Assembly (NCBI RefSeq): GCF_003316765.1
Contig: NZ_NIJF01000095.1
Span: 186,001 to 250,000 of the forward strand
DNA length: 64,000 nt
Direction: 5' to 3'
From: Bacillus sp. P14.5
Lineage (GTDB): Bacteria; Bacillota; Bacilli; Bacillales; Bacillaceae_B
Shown here: piece by piece, positions 19,013 to 29,522 of the stretch
How the letters are laid out: each line of letters opens with the position of its first letter
Position numbering within the stretch: the stretch's first letter is position 1
The notes under the pieces: model-generated
What the model saw: only the letters and a program-made list of their open reading frames with translations
What the model was told of the DNA's origin: nothing
Databases searched by the model: none
Program-made: the position numbers and the translations under genes

Positions 19013-19405
19013 GGCTCTTTTCGTAAACTTTGTTGCTATTTAAGAGTAACTTCGTAAGATAATCGCATTCTTCAAGCTAAAAGAAAAAGAGATGCTCCTC
19101 CGGTTACGGATAAATACCTTCCTTAGTATCTGGCATGAAAATTCTGCTCTTGAATATTTCCCGAAAAGCAAAGAAATGTGAAACAGACTCTTTAAAGACT
19201 TTTTTCTAAAAAGTATTGCTTTGAAAAGTGATTCGATCTTCCCCTTTCCCGTAGGAGGATTGGAGCGGAAGTCGTACGATCTCCTGCGGGACAGGTGAGA
19301 CCCCGCAGGCGCATCCCAGGAGGCTCACCGCCCGCCCCGCGGAGTCGTACAGCTGGAGCGGAAATCCATTACTTCTCAATAGCAACAATATTTGCGAAAA
19401 GAGTC
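19013..19405 (+). mobile_element. MITE-like element, copy B, with nested GC-rich repeat
   Basis: 393 bp. Left end GGCTCTTTTCGTAAACTTTG, right end (inverted) GACTCTTTTCGCAAATATTG, both running into TTGCTAT. Flanks are TTGTTTAA (19005-19012) and TTGTTTAC (19406-19413), a 7/8 target duplication starting in the T tract of the preceding terminator. It is twice the length of the other copies because a GC-rich repeat (19257-19369) lies inside. No transposase. Confidence 0.8.
19257..19369 (-). repeat. GC-rich palindromic repeat (REP-like), copy 1
   Basis: About 113 bp, far more GC-rich than its surroundings. On the minus strand it begins GGATTTCCGCTCCA and ends TTCCGCTCCAATCC; the middle carries GACTCCGCGGGGCGGGCGGT, GCGGGGTCTCACCTGTCCCG and CAGGAGATCGTACGACTTCC. 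A second complete copy is at 53363 and a partial one at 46116. Similar repeats are common in Bacillus genomes (general knowledge). Confidence 0.85.
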
Positions 19406-19576
19406 TTGTTTACAGCCAGGGACTTTCAAGCTTGGGGCTTTAAGCCTTAAAGTGAACATTTTGCAACAACTGTGTGCTTCTATTGTATCAGGGGTGAAAA
19501 AGCTTTATACTAGATTAACGTGCAATCCTTTTGTGAAATTATCAGCATTTATATAATAGAGTCGTTCTTATGGTGT

Positions 19577-19607
19577 GCCGCTGGTTTATGAATTAAACTG
19601 AAGCGGC
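19577..19607 (+). promoter_or_regulatory. Hairpin in the miaB leader
   Basis: GCCGCT (19577-19582) and GTTTA (19584-19588) pair with TAAAC (19594-19598) and AGCGGC (19602-19607). It lies downstream of a TATAAT box (19552-19557) and 30 bases before the miaB start, without a U tract. A regulatory or stabilising role is inference. Confidence 0.4.
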
Positions 19608-19636
19608 GCAGGCGAGCAGGAAAGGAGTCATTTTCA

Positions 19637-21198
19637 ATGAATGAAGAACAGCGAAAGCTTGGTCAGCAAGCGGCTGATCCTAAAGATAAAAAACCGAAAA
19701 AGACTATTCGAAGTATTTTCAAAGCGTATATATTCCCCCATCATTGAAAGATGCGAAAAAGCGGGGTAAAGAGTCTGTTCAATATCACAATGATTTTAAA
19801 ATTGACGAAAAGTACCGCGGAATGGGAGACAATAAAAAATTCTATATCCGCACGTACGGCTGTCAAATGAATGAACATGATACAGAAGTAATGGCAGGAA
19901 TATTCATGGCACTGGGCTATGAAGCGACGAATACTACTGAAGATGCTGATGTCATTCTTCTAAATACCTGCGCCATCCGTGAAAATGCTGAGAACAAAGT
20001 GTTTGGCGAATTAGGGCACTTAAAGCATTTGAAACGTGAAAAACCTGAACTTCTTATCGGGGTCTGCGGCTGTATGTCCCAAGAGGAATCGGTCGTCAAC
20101 AAGATTCTGAAGACCTATCATCAGGTGGATATGATCTTTGGCACCCACAATATCCATCGTATTCCAAACATTTTATCCGATGCTTATATGTCTAAAGCAA
20201 TGGTTGTGGAAGTATGGTCAAAAGAAGGCGATGTCATTGAAAACCTTCCTAAAGTCCGCCGCGGCAACATCAAGGCATGGGTAAACATCATGTACGGCTG
20301 TGACAAGTTCTGTACATACTGCATCGTTCCTTATACCAGAGGAAAGGAGCGGAGCAGAAGGCCGGAGGAAATCATTCAGGAAGTCCGCCACCTGGCAGCT
20401 CAGGGCTACCAGGAAATCACACTTCTTGGCCAGAATGTTAATGCATACGGCAAGGACATTGAAGACCTTGAGAACTATGGCCTTGGAGATTTGATGGACG
20501 AACTGCGGAAAATCGATATCCCAAGGATCCGATTTACGACGAGCCATCCGCGTGACTTTGACGATCATTTAATCGAAGTTCTTGCAAAGAAAGGAAACCT
20601 TGTCGAGCATATTCATCTGCCGGTACAATCCGGTTCATCTGATGTCTTGAAAATCATGGCACGAAAATATACTCGAGAAAGATTCCTGGAACTCGTAGGA
20701 AAAATCAAAGCAGCTATGCCGGATGTTGCGCTGACCACAGACATCATCGTCGGGTATCCGAATGAAACGGATGAACAATTCGAAGAAACACTTTCTCTAT
20801 ACCGGGAAGTCGGTTTTGAATCGGCCTTCACATATATCTACTCTCCAAGAGAAGGCACGCCTGCGGCAAAGATGAATGACAATGTTCCGATGGAAGTCAA
20901 GAAAGAACGTCTTCAGCGCCTTAATCAGATGGTCAATGAATATTCTAAAGAAGCACTTAAAGACTACGAAGGCAGAATTGTGGAAGTGCTGGTAGAAGGA
21001 GAAAGCAAAAAGAACCCAGAAGTCCTTGCGGGGTATACACGCCGAAGCAAGCTGGTAAACTTTAAAGCTCCTAAAACGGCCATCGGCAAAATCGTAAAAG
21101 TAAAGATAACTGATGCAAAATCTTGGTCTCTCAGCGGTGAAATGGTTGAGGAAGGCCGGATTGGCTCAGAATTTCAAGAAGTTGCAGAGGTGAAATAA
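19637..21198 (+). pseudogene. miaB: miaB, tRNA-2-methylthio-N6-dimethylallyladenosine synthase, frameshifted
   Basis: Radical-SAM methylthiotransferase adding the 2-methylthio group to i6A37 of tRNAs. Most of the protein reads from about 19744: MTTase N-domain ([20 protein letters not shown]), radical-SAM cluster CxxxCxxC in [21 protein letters not shown]-terminal TRAM domain. The true start is ATG 19637 after AAAGGAG; the first 20 codons run in another frame and join through the A5 run at 19697-19701 if it were A6, giving [20 protein letters not shown]. Restored length 520 aa. Probable sequencing error. Stop is one base before ymcA, one operon. Confidence 0.92.
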
Positions 21199-21199
21199 T

Positions 21200-21631
21200 A
21201 TGGCTAAATATACAAAAGACGATATTATGAAAAGAGCAGCTGATCTGGCAAACATGATCGCTGAAACGGAAGAAGTGGATTTCTTCAAACGTGCAGAAGC
21301 GCAAATCCATGAAAACCAAAAAGTACGGGAAATGATCGCCAGCATTAAAAGCTTGCAAAAACAAGCAGTCAACTTCCAGCACTATGGTAAAGCAGAAGCG
21401 TTAAAGATGGTTGAAGCAAAAATTGAAAAACTGGAAGATGACATCGATGCGATTCCAGTGGTCCAAGAGTTCAAGCAGTCACAAGTAGATGTGAACGACT
21501 TGCTTCAGATTGTAGCATCAACAATTTCCAACACAGTAACGGATCAGATCCTTACTTCTACAGGCGGTGACCTTTTAAGAGGAGAAACAGGATCGCAAGT
21601 GAAAAATTCGGCTCCCGGCAGCTGTTCATAA
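21200..21631 (+). CDS. ymcA: YlbF/YmcA-family regulator RicA
   Basis: 143 aa, mostly helical member of the YlbF/YmcA family. YmcA (RicA) forms a complex with YlbF and YaaT (RicF, RicT) that carries Fe-S clusters, binds RNase Y and influences mRNA maturation, sporulation, competence and biofilm. ATG at 21200 lies one base after the miaB stop, with GAGGTGA inside the miaB end. Same arrangement as B. subtilis. The gene ends in a converging terminator shared with the next, minus-strand gene. Confidence 0.93.
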   Translation: MAKYTKDDIMKRAADLANMIAETEEVDFFKRAEAQIHENQKVREMIASIKSLQKQAVNFQHYGKAEALKMVEAKIEKLEDDIDAIPVVQEFKQSQVDVNDLLQIVASTISNTVTDQILTSTGGDLLRGETGSQVKNSAPGSCS

Positions 21632-21841
21632 TCAACAAAAAGAAGCGCTATCTTCATGGTATGATTCCTGAAGATGGCGCTTCTTGTGTTTAGTATGAGA
21701 TTTTCTAGCCTTTTCTTCTTTTGTCATTGTTTTTCTTTCATGAGTGCTGAACTGCAAAGCATTCCCTCTTAGACGTGTCACGTCCCTGCCTTCTGTTCTG
21801 AGCAGATGTTCGCGCTTCTTTCTGGCCATGCTTTTAGCCAT
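21632..21841 (-). CDS. Small basic protein of unknown function
   Basis: 69 aa from ATG at 21841 (MAKSMARKKREHLLRTEGRD), rich in Lys, Arg and His, so likely nucleic-acid binding or a spore protein; no domain recognised. A good ribosome binding site (AGAGGTGAT) lies seven bases upstream, and coding looks sound throughout. An upstream ATG four codons earlier is less well placed. It converges on ymcA; the two share the terminator stem, which encodes the last residues of this protein. Confidence 0.7.
   Translation of the reverse strand: MAKSMARKKREHLLRTEGRDVTRLRGNALQFSTHERKTMTKEEKARKSHTKHKKRHLQESYHEDSASFC
21639..21688. terminator. Bidirectional terminator between ymcA and the small basic protein
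   Basis: AAGAAGCGCTATCTTC pairs with GAAGATGGCGCTTCTT with one G-U pair. On the minus strand it overlaps the 3' coding end. Confidence 0.75.
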
Positions 21842-21977
21842 AGTAATCACCTCTTATAGAAATTCCCCGCACAGGAGGTATTTCTATTTAACCATGAACA
21901 GAGGAGGGAAGGAAGCCTTTTTGAATTTAACCGCCCTTTTCCTGCTTGAAGTCTGCTGTGGGTATCCAGTCAGAAAG

Positions 21978-22709
21978 TTATTTTGTCAGTTCAAGGATGA
22001 GCATTAATGGAATCCTTGTTCTTCTTTTATATTCCTCCTCATCACTGAAAAATTCCCTCCTTGGAGCAGCTTCCTTTACATTTTTTATGGTGAAACCTGC
22101 TGACAGCATAAGAGAAAAATATTCTTCAATCGTACGGTGGTATTTAACAACTGAATGATCCATCCAGGCTTCTACCCTTTTTCCTGATTCGAAATAGTTA
22201 TCGACTATCCAGTGGGTACGTTTTTCTTTCCCGGAAAAATGATCGAAAGTGGATGTCAGTACAGGATGCATCACTGAGAACACAAACTTTCCTCCAGGCT
22301 TAACTGCTGCATAGACTTCCTTCACCAGGGACTCAAGGTTCTCTATATAGTGGAGAACCATACGGGAAATGATGAGATCATACTCGTTTTGGTTTAATTC
22401 AAGGTTCTCGAGATCACCTAAACGGATAGAAGCTTGTGGGGAGCTGGTTGTGGAGACAGCTGTTTCCACCATGTTTTTTGACCCGTCAATTCCAGTGTAG
22501 TGACCTGCACCTTTAGAAAGCAGTTCCTTGCCGAATGTTCCATCACCACAGCCGAGATCAAGAATCTCCTTATTACGCACATCCCCGATCAGTTTTAAAA
22601 TGACGGGAGCCTCCATGGCATTGTTAGGACTTTCTTTACTTTGTCTGCGGGACATGAAATTTTCATAGAACTCTTTCTCCTCGTATACGCTTGCACCTTT
22701 ATGTAACAA
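21978..22709 (-). CDS. Class I SAM-dependent methyltransferase
   Basis: About 243 aa. Motif I ILDLGCGDGTFGKELL (about residues 48-63) followed by the acidic end of beta-2 (YTGIDGS), and motif at beta-4 (YDLIISRMVLHYIENL). Methyltransf_11/25 type; substrate unknown. TTG at 22709, seven bases after GGGAGG, gives MLHKGASVYEEKEFYENF, matching typical starts of such proteins; the longer frame to 22850 lacks a good site. It stands alone, divergent from cotE and following the small basic protein gene on the other side. Confidence 0.8.
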   Translation of the reverse strand: MLHKGASVYEEKEFYENFMSRRQSKESPNNAMEAPVILKLIGDVRNKEILDLGCGDGTFGKELLSKGAGHYTGIDGSKNMVETAVSTTSSPQASIRLGDLENLELNQNEYDLIISRMVLHYIENLESLVKEVYAAVKPGGKFVFSVMHPVLTSTFDHFSGKEKRTHWIVDNYFESGKRVEAWMDHSVVKYHRTIEEYFSLMLSAGFTIKNVKEAAPRREFFSDEEEYKRRTRIPLMLILELTK

Positions 22710-22970
22710 AACGATTCCTCCCATAAATGAAGTCTTTTTTTCTCTAACCATCATATTATATAACGGAAACAGATTCCTTCTTTTTTGAATAATTTCTTCC
22801 TGCGAAAATTCCGAATGGCATTCTTGAAATGGGAAAATGGGAACATTCACTATATTGAAGCATACAATGAACTATCTCGAAACTAATTTGTCACCGATCA
22901 AAAAATACTCGCACAAACGTCTAGACGCCCGCATAAGATGAATTGAAAATGAATGAGGAGGTACGCTCGA

Positions 22971-23507
22971 ATGGCAGAATACAGAGAGATTATTACCAAA
23001 GCGGTCGTAGCGAAGGGACGTAAATTCACTCAATCCCATCATACGATTAGCCCGCCGCATCATCCATCGAGCATTTTAGGCTGCTGGATTATAAATCACA
23101 CGTACGAAGCCCACAAAGTCGGCAAGAAAGTCGAAATATCCGGTTTCTACGAGATTAACGTCTGGTATTCACATGATGACAATCGAAAAACTTCTGTAGT
23201 AACAGAGAAAGTGGAGTATTGTGACGTCATCAAATTGAAATACCGTGATCCTGACTGCTTAGATGATAAAGAGGTAAAAGCAATTGTACTGCAGCAGCCT
23301 AACTGTGTGGAAGCGGTTATTTCACCAAACGGCAATAAAATCATCGTACATGTAGAGCGAGAATTCCAAGTCGAAGTCATCGGCGAAACAAAGGTCTGTG
23401 TACTGGTCAATCCGGATGGCTGCGATGATGACTGGGATTGCGACTTCGATGATGACGATTTTGAAGAGCTCAACCCGGACTTCCTGGAAGGGCTTGACGA
23501 AGAATAA
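22971..23507 (+). CDS. cotE: Outer spore coat morphogenetic protein CotE
   Basis: 178 aa CotE. The N-terminal two thirds ([20 protein letters not shown] onward) is the conserved self-assembly and coat-targeting region; the C-terminus is highly acidic ([15 protein letters not shown]), as known for CotE. ATG at 22971 after GAGGAGGT. Expressed in the mother cell; it directs assembly of the outer coat. Neighbours ymcA and mutS are as in B. subtilis. Sigma-E/K promoters could not be identified with certainty. Confidence 0.96.
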   Translation: MAEYREIITKAVVAKGRKFTQSHHTISPPHHPSSILGCWIINHTYEAHKVGKKVEISGFYEINVWYSHDDNRKTSVVTEKVEYCDVIKLKYRDPDCLDDKEVKAIVLQQPNCVEAVISPNGNKIIVHVEREFQVEVIGETKVCVLVNPDGCDDDWDCDFDDDDFEELNPDFLEGLDEE

Positions 23508-23512
23508 CGGAG

Positions 23513-23544
23513 ACTAGGAAGACGGCCTCTTCCTAGTTTTTTTA
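23513..23544 (+). terminator. Terminator of cotE
   Basis: ACTAGGAAGA (23513-23522) pairs with TCTTCCTAGT (23528-23537), followed by T residues. Confidence 0.92.
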
Positions 23545-23619
23545 TTACTTAAGAAATTATAAAATCACATTCAGTGGATTACTTATAGCCAGGATATCCA
23601 CGTACAGCTTAAGCTCTTG

Positions 23620-23750
23620 AGGTAAAAAAACTCTCAGAGAATAAAAGGAAAGACCGCCTTTTTTCTCTGAGGAACTTTTACCTGTCTGGGCTGATCCAGG
23701 TGCTTGGGCTTTTGTTCTCTGTAAGATGCAGTGATGAAGCTGCGTCTTTT
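23620..23750 (+). ncRNA. Candidate structured RNA with own terminator
   Basis: Between cotE and the VOC gene, 23620-23683 forms an imperfect stem of about 27 pairs: AGGTAAAA with TTTTACCT, CTCAGAGA with TCTCTGAG, and AAAAGG with CCTTTT, loop AAAGACCG. About 40 bases later AAGATGCAG (23723-23731) pairs with CTGCGTCTT (23740-23748) and runs into T residues, like a terminator. I matched it to no riboswitch class I know. Could also be a decayed mobile element. Confidence 0.4.
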
Positions 23751-23969
23751 AGTTATGTTTTAACACTTTTTCGGAAGTTTGCGGCTTGGACTATATTTAG
23801 TTTGATTCCTTAGAAAAAAAGAGTAGTATGATTTAAGAAGATCTGTTTTTTATAGTGATGGATAGGCTGTCTCTGATGACATAATGGGTGGTAGGGTTTA
23901 CTTTAGATTCAGCCGTTTTGTACATTCATCGCCGTGAAAACAGAAAAGGCATTGATGAGGAGGGTTAAA

Positions 23970-24338
23970 ATGCAATTTGAAATGATCGGATTGGACCATG
24001 TCCAGTTGACGGCTCCTAAAGGCTCTGAGGAAAAAGCGCGTAAGTTTTATGGAGAGGTTCTTGGCCTGAAGGAAATGGTGAAGCCTGAAAAACTGAAATC
24101 AAGCGGAGGCTGCTGGTTCATATGCGGAAGCCAGGAATTACATATCGGAGTAGAAGCTGAATTTACCCCCGCGGTGAAAGCACATCCCGGGATTGTGGTG
24201 AAAAATATTGAAGCGGTGGTAAGCCGCCTGGAAGAGAGCGGTTATCAAGTTAAAGAGGATACCCGCATAGCAGACAGGAAGAGAATCTTCGTTAATGACC
24301 CCTTTGGAAACAGAGTGGAATTTCTTGAATACTATTAA
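23970..24338 (+). CDS. VOC-family (glyoxalase/dioxygenase superfamily) protein
   Basis: 122 aa single VOC module pair. Typical start IGLDHVQLTAP with the first metal His, central LHIGVE and C-terminal PFGNRVEFLEYY with the Glu ligand. ATG at 23970 after GAGGAGGG. Substrate unknown; relatives include glyoxalase-like and fosfomycin-resistance-like enzymes. Intact and single, closed by a terminator. Confidence 0.85.
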   Translation: MQFEMIGLDHVQLTAPKGSEEKARKFYGEVLGLKEMVKPEKLKSSGGCWFICGSQELHIGVEAEFTPAVKAHPGIVVKNIEAVVSRLEESGYQVKEDTRIADRKRIFVNDPFGNRVEFLEYY

Positions 24339-24343
24339 AGAGC

Positions 24344-24381
24344 AAGCCGTTTTCCTTGAGGGGGAGGCGGCTTATTTTTTC
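24344..24381 (+). terminator. Terminator of the VOC gene
   Basis: AAGCCG pairs with CGGCTT around CC/GG pairing, followed by ATTTTTTCT. Confidence 0.8.
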
Positions 24382-24388
24382 TCTGTTG

Positions 24389-24705
24389 CTCTAGAGACCC
24401 AAGGAACGGAAAATTTCAGAAGTGACGGGTGTCAAGGGACGTTCTAGAGACCCGAGGAACGGAAATTTCAGCTGTAATGGGTGTCAAGGACCGCTCTAGA
24501 GACCCAAGCAACGGAAAATTCAACAGTCAAGGGTCTCAAGGGACGTTCTAGAGACCCAAGGAACGGAAAATTCAGCAGTGACGGGTGTCAAGGACTGCTC
24601 TAGAGACCCAAGCAACGGAAAATTCAACAGCCAAGGGTCTCAAGGGACGTTCTAGAGACCCAAGGAACAAAAATTTCAGCTGTAAAAGGTGTCAAGGACC
24701 TCCGT
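24389..24705. repeat. Tandem array B, six units of 52-53 bp
   Basis: Units start (CTAGAGACC) at 24391, 24444, 24496, 24548, 24600 and 24652, spacings 53, 52, 52, 52, 52. Each carries GGGTCTC or GGGTGTC, a 13-base gap, then GAGACCC, so neighbouring units form stem-loops. Two unit variants alternate in part. It starts eight bases after the VOC terminator and lies upstream of mutS. Units abut directly, unlike CRISPR. Confidence 0.92.
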
Positions 24706-24959
24706 TTAAAACGAAAAATCTCAGTTTCTAGGGGAAAGGGTCGTCTCATACACAAGCAACAGTTTAGAAGAAAACAGCCTTTAAAAGAGGCAGTTATGGT
24801 GAATACACTCTAATTATTCAGTCCCGCACACTTTTTCCACGAATTACAGCCTCTTTCTGTTCTCTTCCTGTTGTTTCCTTCAATATAAAAAAAGGACAGG
24901 CTGTGCTATAATTAATGTTTGTAGATTACTAGATAAGATCGGAAAGGTTTGGTTGGCCA

Positions 24960-27617
24960 ATGGCGACATACACTCCAATGATTATGCAATACTTAAAAGT
25001 GAAGGCAGAGTATCAGGATGCCTTTTTGTTTTTTCGATTAGGCGATTTTTATGAAATGTTCTTTGAGGATGCCATCAAAGCTTCCCAGGAACTTGAAATA
25101 ACATTGACAAGCCGCGACGGAGGAAGCACAGAGAAAATCCCTATGTGCGGAGTGCCTTACCATTCAGCGCCAAATTACATAGAGCAGCTGATCGAAAAAG
25201 GCTTTAAAGTGGCAATATGCGAACAGACTGAAGATCCCAAACAGGCTAAAGGAGTCGTGAAAAGAGAAGTAGTGCAGCTTATCACTCCAGGTACCGTAAT
25301 GGATGGGAAAGGGCTTCAGGATAAAGAGAATAACTATATTGCTTCCATCAGTATCTTTGATGATGAAACGGCGGTATTGGCCTACAGTGACTTATCGACT
25401 GGGGAAACAAGGGTGACACAGTTAACCTCCCGTTTTGATGATGCGATTAATGAACTGGCAACGATCGGTGCAAAGGAAGTTGTTGTAGACACACAGTTTA
25501 ATGAAGAATTGAAAAAAAGCATGATTGACAGGAATGGAGTCACGATTTCCTATGGTAATGAAACGGAAATCACTGACAGCTTTAGTATGCTTATCGATGA
25601 GTTGAAACAGGACAAGCTGAAGGTTGCTGTTTGCAGACTCTTAAACTATTTATTCAAAACACAGAAGAGGAGCCTGGATCATCTTCAGAAGGTGGAAACC
25701 TATCAAATTCACCAATTCATGAAAATCGATTATTATTCCAAGCGCAATCTGGAACTGACCGAAACAATCCGTTCTAAAGGAAAGAAAGGTTCTTTACTGT
25801 GGCTGCTTGATGAAACCATGACAGCCATGGGAGCCAGAATGCTTAAACGCTGGATCGACCGCCCGCTGATCGATCAGGAAGAAATCGAGAAGAGGCACAG
25901 CCTTGTCGAGCTTTTGCAGGAGCGTTTCTTTGAAAGAGAAGATATCAGGGAACTGCTTAAGGAAGTTTATGACCTTGAGCGGCTGGCCGGACGAGTGGCT
26001 TTTGGAAATGTAAATGCCAGAGACCTTATCCAACTAAGAAAATCACTTTCCCAGATTCCGCTGCTTAAAAATCTTTTCAGCGAGCTGGGGCATGAAATAG
26101 CAGATGAAATGCTGAAAGCAATCGACCCATGTGAAGAGCTGACGGTTACACTTCAAGATTCTCTTCATGAACAGCCGCCGCTCTCCATTAAAGAAGGAAA
26201 CATCATCAAGGACGGCTTCCATGAAGAATTGGATCAGTACCGTGATGCGAGCAGAAACGGAAAGAACTGGATTGCCCAGCTTGAAAGAGAAGAACGGGAA
26301 AGAACCGGAATCCGATCGTTAAAGGTTGGTTATAACCGGGTGTTCGGCTATTACATTGAGGTTACCAGAGCTAATCTTGGCGCCTTGGAAGAGGGCCGAT
26401 ATGAGCGCAAGCAGACACTGACCAATGCAGAACGATTCATCACTCCTGAATTGAAAGAGAAAGAAGCGCTGATTCTGCAAGCTGATGAAAAGTGTATCGA
26501 CCTCGAGTATAACTTGTTCCTCGAACTCAGGGAAACGGTCAAAGAATATATCCCGCGCTTACAGAAACTCGCGAGGATTGTTAGTGAAATCGATGTGCTG
26601 CAGTGTTTTGCAACGGTGAGTGAGAAGAGGCATTATGTGAAGCCTTCCTTTAACCGTGAAAGAAGGATCGTCATTAAAGATGGCCGCCATCCAGTGGTTG
26701 AAAAAGTGATGGATGCACAAGAATATGTCCCGAATGACTGTTATATGGATCAAGAGAGGGAGATTCTGCTGGTTACGGGGCCCAATATGTCCGGTAAAAG
26801 CACATATATGAGGCAGCTGGCCCTTACCGCCATACTCGCTCAAATCGGTTGTTACGTACCGGCTAGTGAAGCCAGCCTGCCGATTTTCGATCAGGTCTTT
26901 ACCCGGATAGGCGCAGCTGATGACCTGATTTCTGGACAGAGTACCTTCATGGTAGAAATGCTGGAGGCGAAAAATGCCATCACTAACGCTACACAGGACA
27001 GTTTGATTCTTTTTGATGAAATCGGAAGGGGAACTAGTACTTACGATGGCATGGCCCTCGCCCAGGCAATCATTGAATACATTCATGAAGGAATCAAAGC
27101 CAAGACGTTATTTTCAACTCATTATCACGAACTCACGATACTGGAGCAAGAGCTGGAAAACGTGAAGAATATCCATGTCAGTGCCATGGAACATAACGGA
27201 AACCTTGTATTTCTCCATAAAATCAAAGAAGGCGCAGCTGATAAGAGCTACGGAATCCACGTTGCCCAGTTGGCTGAGCTGCCAGAAAAACTAATTTTCA
27301 GAGCAAATGAAATTTTAGAGAAGCTGGAAAAAAAGGCAGGTCATACGATTGAAAGCAAAGGGACATTCCAGCAAAATCAAGTCGCTGAAAAAGCAGCTGG
27401 AGAGCAGCCTGCACAGCTATCTTTTTTCCAAGAAGACAAAGCGGCAGCACAAGGCGGCAGTGGTTTAAGCAGAAAAGAAAGAAAGCTGCTGGAGGAATTG
27501 AAATCCTTCGACATTCTTGAAATGAATCCGTTGCAGGCAATGAATGCGCTCTATGACCTGACAAAAAAAATTGAAAAAATAAGGAGGTGGGAACATGGGG
27601 AAGATTTTTCAGCTTGA
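24960..27617 (+). CDS. mutS: DNA mismatch repair protein MutS
   Basis: 885 aa mismatch-recognition ATPase. The mismatch-binding Phe-X-Glu is in FYEMFF (about 30-35); domain order is mismatch-binding, connector, core/clamp, then ATPase with Walker [10 protein letters not shown] (about 608-616), Walker [13 protein letters not shown] and STHYHEL. The C-terminal QLSFF is the typical beta-clamp binding motif. ATG at 24960 agrees with homologues (MxxYTPM), although the upstream GGAAAGG is rather distant. It overlaps mutL by 23 bases. Confidence 0.97.
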   Translation: MATYTPMIMQYLKVKAEYQDAFLFFRLGDFYEMFFEDAIKASQELEITLTSRDGGSTEKIPMCGVPYHSAPNYIEQLIEKGFKVAICEQTEDPKQAKGVVKREVVQLITPGTVMDGKGLQDKENNYIASISIFDDETAVLAYSDLSTGETRVTQLTSRFDDAINELATIGAKEVVVDTQFNEELKKSMIDRNGVTISYGNETEITDSFSMLIDELKQDKLKVAVCRLLNYLFKTQKRSLDHLQKVETYQIHQFMKIDYYSKRNLELTETIRSKGKKGSLLWLLDETMTAMGARMLKRWIDRPLIDQEEIEKRHSLVELLQERFFEREDIRELLKEVYDLERLAGRVAFGNVNARDLIQLRKSLSQIPLLKNLFSELGHEIADEMLKAIDPCEELTVTLQDSLHEQPPLSIKEGNIIKDGFHEELDQYRDASRNGKNWIAQLEREERERTGIRSLKVGYNRVFGYYIEVTRANLGALEEGRYERKQTLTNAERFITPELKEKEALILQADEKCIDLEYNLFLELRETVKEYIPRLQKLARIVSEIDVLQCFATVSEKRHYVKPSFNRERRIVIKDGRHPVVEKVMDAQEYVPNDCYMDQEREILLVTGPNMSGKSTYMRQLALTAILAQIGCYVPASEASLPIFDQVFTRIGAADDLISGQSTFMVEMLEAKNAITNATQDSLILFDEIGRGTSTYDGMALAQAIIEYIHEGIKAKTLFSTHYHELTILEQELENVKNIHVSAMEHNGNLVFLHKIKEGAADKSYGIHVAQLAELPEKLIFRANEILEKLEKKAGHTIESKGTFQQNQVAEKAAGEQPAQLSFFQEDKAAAQGGSGLSRKERKLLEELKSFDILEMNPLQAMNALYDLTKKIEKIRRWEHGEDFSA

Positions 27618-29450
27618 TGATGCCCTGTCTAATAAGATAGCAGCAGGCGAGGTTGTAGAAAGACCGGCTTCCGTTGTGAAAGAGCTCTTGGAGAATGCCA
27701 TTGATGCCAATGGGAATGTCATTGAGATCCATGTGGAAGAAGCAGGCCTTGCTTCGATACGTATTATAGACAATGGAGATGGAATCCTCGAGGAGGATGT
27801 CCTGACCGCCTTCAGCAGGCATGCCACAAGCAAAATCAAGGATGAAAACGACTTGTTCCGAATCCGGACCCTTGGTTTCAGAGGGGAGGCACTTCCAAGT
27901 ATCGCATCCGTTTCTCATCTCGATATGCATACGAGCACAGGGGAAGGACCTGGAGTGAAGATTAAGCTGCAGGGAGGAAAGGTCCTTTCTCAGGAGAAGT
28001 CTTCGAGCAGGCGGGGAACGGATATAATGGTATCGAATCTCTTTTTCAATACCCCTGCCCGCTTGAAATATATGAAAACCATTCACACAGAGCTTGGAAA
28101 TATTACGGATGTGACGAATCGAATAGCCCTTTCCCATCCTGATATTTCGATTAAGCTCGTCCACAATGGAAAAACCTTGCTTCATACCAACGGAAATGGA
28201 GATGTCCGGCAGGTGCTGGCGGCTATCTACGGCACCAATATTGCCAGAAAAATGGTGAAGGTCGAAGCTTCATCACTGGATTTCTCGGTCAAAGGGTATA
28301 TCTCCCTTCCTGAAATCACAAGGGCTTCAAGGAACTATATTTCTACGATGATCAATGGCAGGTTCATCAAGAATTATGGTTTAGCCAAAGCGATTGGAGA
28401 AGGATATCACACTCTCTTGCCCATAGGCAGATATCCAATTGTTCTGCTGTCGATCGAGATGGATCCCTTATTAGTGGATGTCAACGTGCATCCTTCTAAG
28501 ATGGAAGTGAGAATCAGCAAAGAACCTGAGCTGTTTGAACTGGTCTCCAGTGCAATCAAGGATTCCTTTAAAACCAAAGAACTTATTCCGTCCGGTTACA
28601 AGGAACCAAAGCCGATAAAGCCCCAGTCTGAACAGACAGCTTTGACATTGGATCACCTAACGAAAGAAAAATTAAAGCAGAGGTACCGGAAAGAAGCTTC
28701 CAGCAAGAGAAACTGCCTCCTAAAGAAGTCATGGAAATGCTTTATAAAAATCCTGTTGAAGATACCCGCCAGAAAGAAGAAGCTTCTGTGATTTATGAGG
28801 AGAAACTGGAAGTAGAAGAGAACCCTTCTGAAATACCGCATGTGGAAGAGGAAGAACCGAAGGCCACAAGGGTCCCGCCGTTATATCCTGTCGGCCAAAT
28901 GCACGGAACTTATATCTTTGCACAGAACGAAAACGGCCTCTACATCATTGACCAGCATGCCGCACAGGAACGGATCAAATATGAATACTTTAGAGAAAAG
29001 GTCGGAAAAGTGGAGAATGAGCTTCAGGAAATGCTGGTACCGATCACACTTGAATATTCCGCGGATGAGTATATGAAAATCGTTGAACACAAAGAAGAGC
29101 TTGAAAAGGTCGGTGTCTTCCTGGAGGAGTTCGGCTACAACAGCTTCATCATCCGCTCACATCCACAATGGCTGCCCGCCGGCCAGGAAGGTGAGTTGAT
29201 CGATGAAATGATTGAGCAGCTGCTTAACATGAAAAAGGTGGATATCAAAAAACTTCGTGAAGAAGCGGCCATCATGATGAGCTGCAAGGCCTCCATCAAG
29301 GCAAACCAGTACTTGAGGAACGAAGAAATATCAGCGCTGCTCGATGAACTGAGACGCTCTGAAGATCCATTCACATGTCCGCACGGCCGCCCGATTATCA
29401 TCCATTATTCAGTCTATGAAATGGAGAAAATGTTCAAGCGGATTATGTAG
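27595..29450 (+). pseudogene. mutL: mutL, DNA mismatch repair protein, frameshifted in the linker
   Basis: The restored product is about 618 aa. GHKL ATPase domain (about 1-330; [25 protein letters not shown]), a variable linker, and C-terminal endonuclease/dimerisation domain with [12 protein letters not shown] and the CPHGRP motif near the end. ATG at 27595 after GGAGGTGGG, inside the mutS end. Frame one stops at 28791; the second frame, open through 28731-29450, joins it if the A5 run at 28667-28671 were A6 ([20 protein letters not shown]). Probably a sequencing deletion; if real, the strain would be a mutator. Confidence 0.92.
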
Positions 29451-29452
29451 GG

Positions 29453-29493
29453 AAAGAGGGCTTATACGCTTTGGCGTATAAGCCCTCTTTTTT
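29453..29493 (+). terminator. Terminator of mutSL
   Basis: AAAGAGGGCTTATACGC (29453-29469), loop TTTG, GCGTATAAGCCCTCTTT (29474-29490), then T. Confidence 0.96.
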
Positions 29494-29522
29494 GAAACTC
29501 GCTAATAAGAGGTTTTTCTGTT

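Noticed and set aside
24389..24705. CRISPR-like array
   Set aside because: Units abut directly and whole units are similar; there are no unique spacers between short repeats and no cas genes in the window. The same holds for the other four arrays.
27298..28185. 295-aa minus-strand ORF antisense to mutS/mutL
   Set aside because: Opposite to two strongly supported genes, no ribosome binding site, composition typical of antisense reading.
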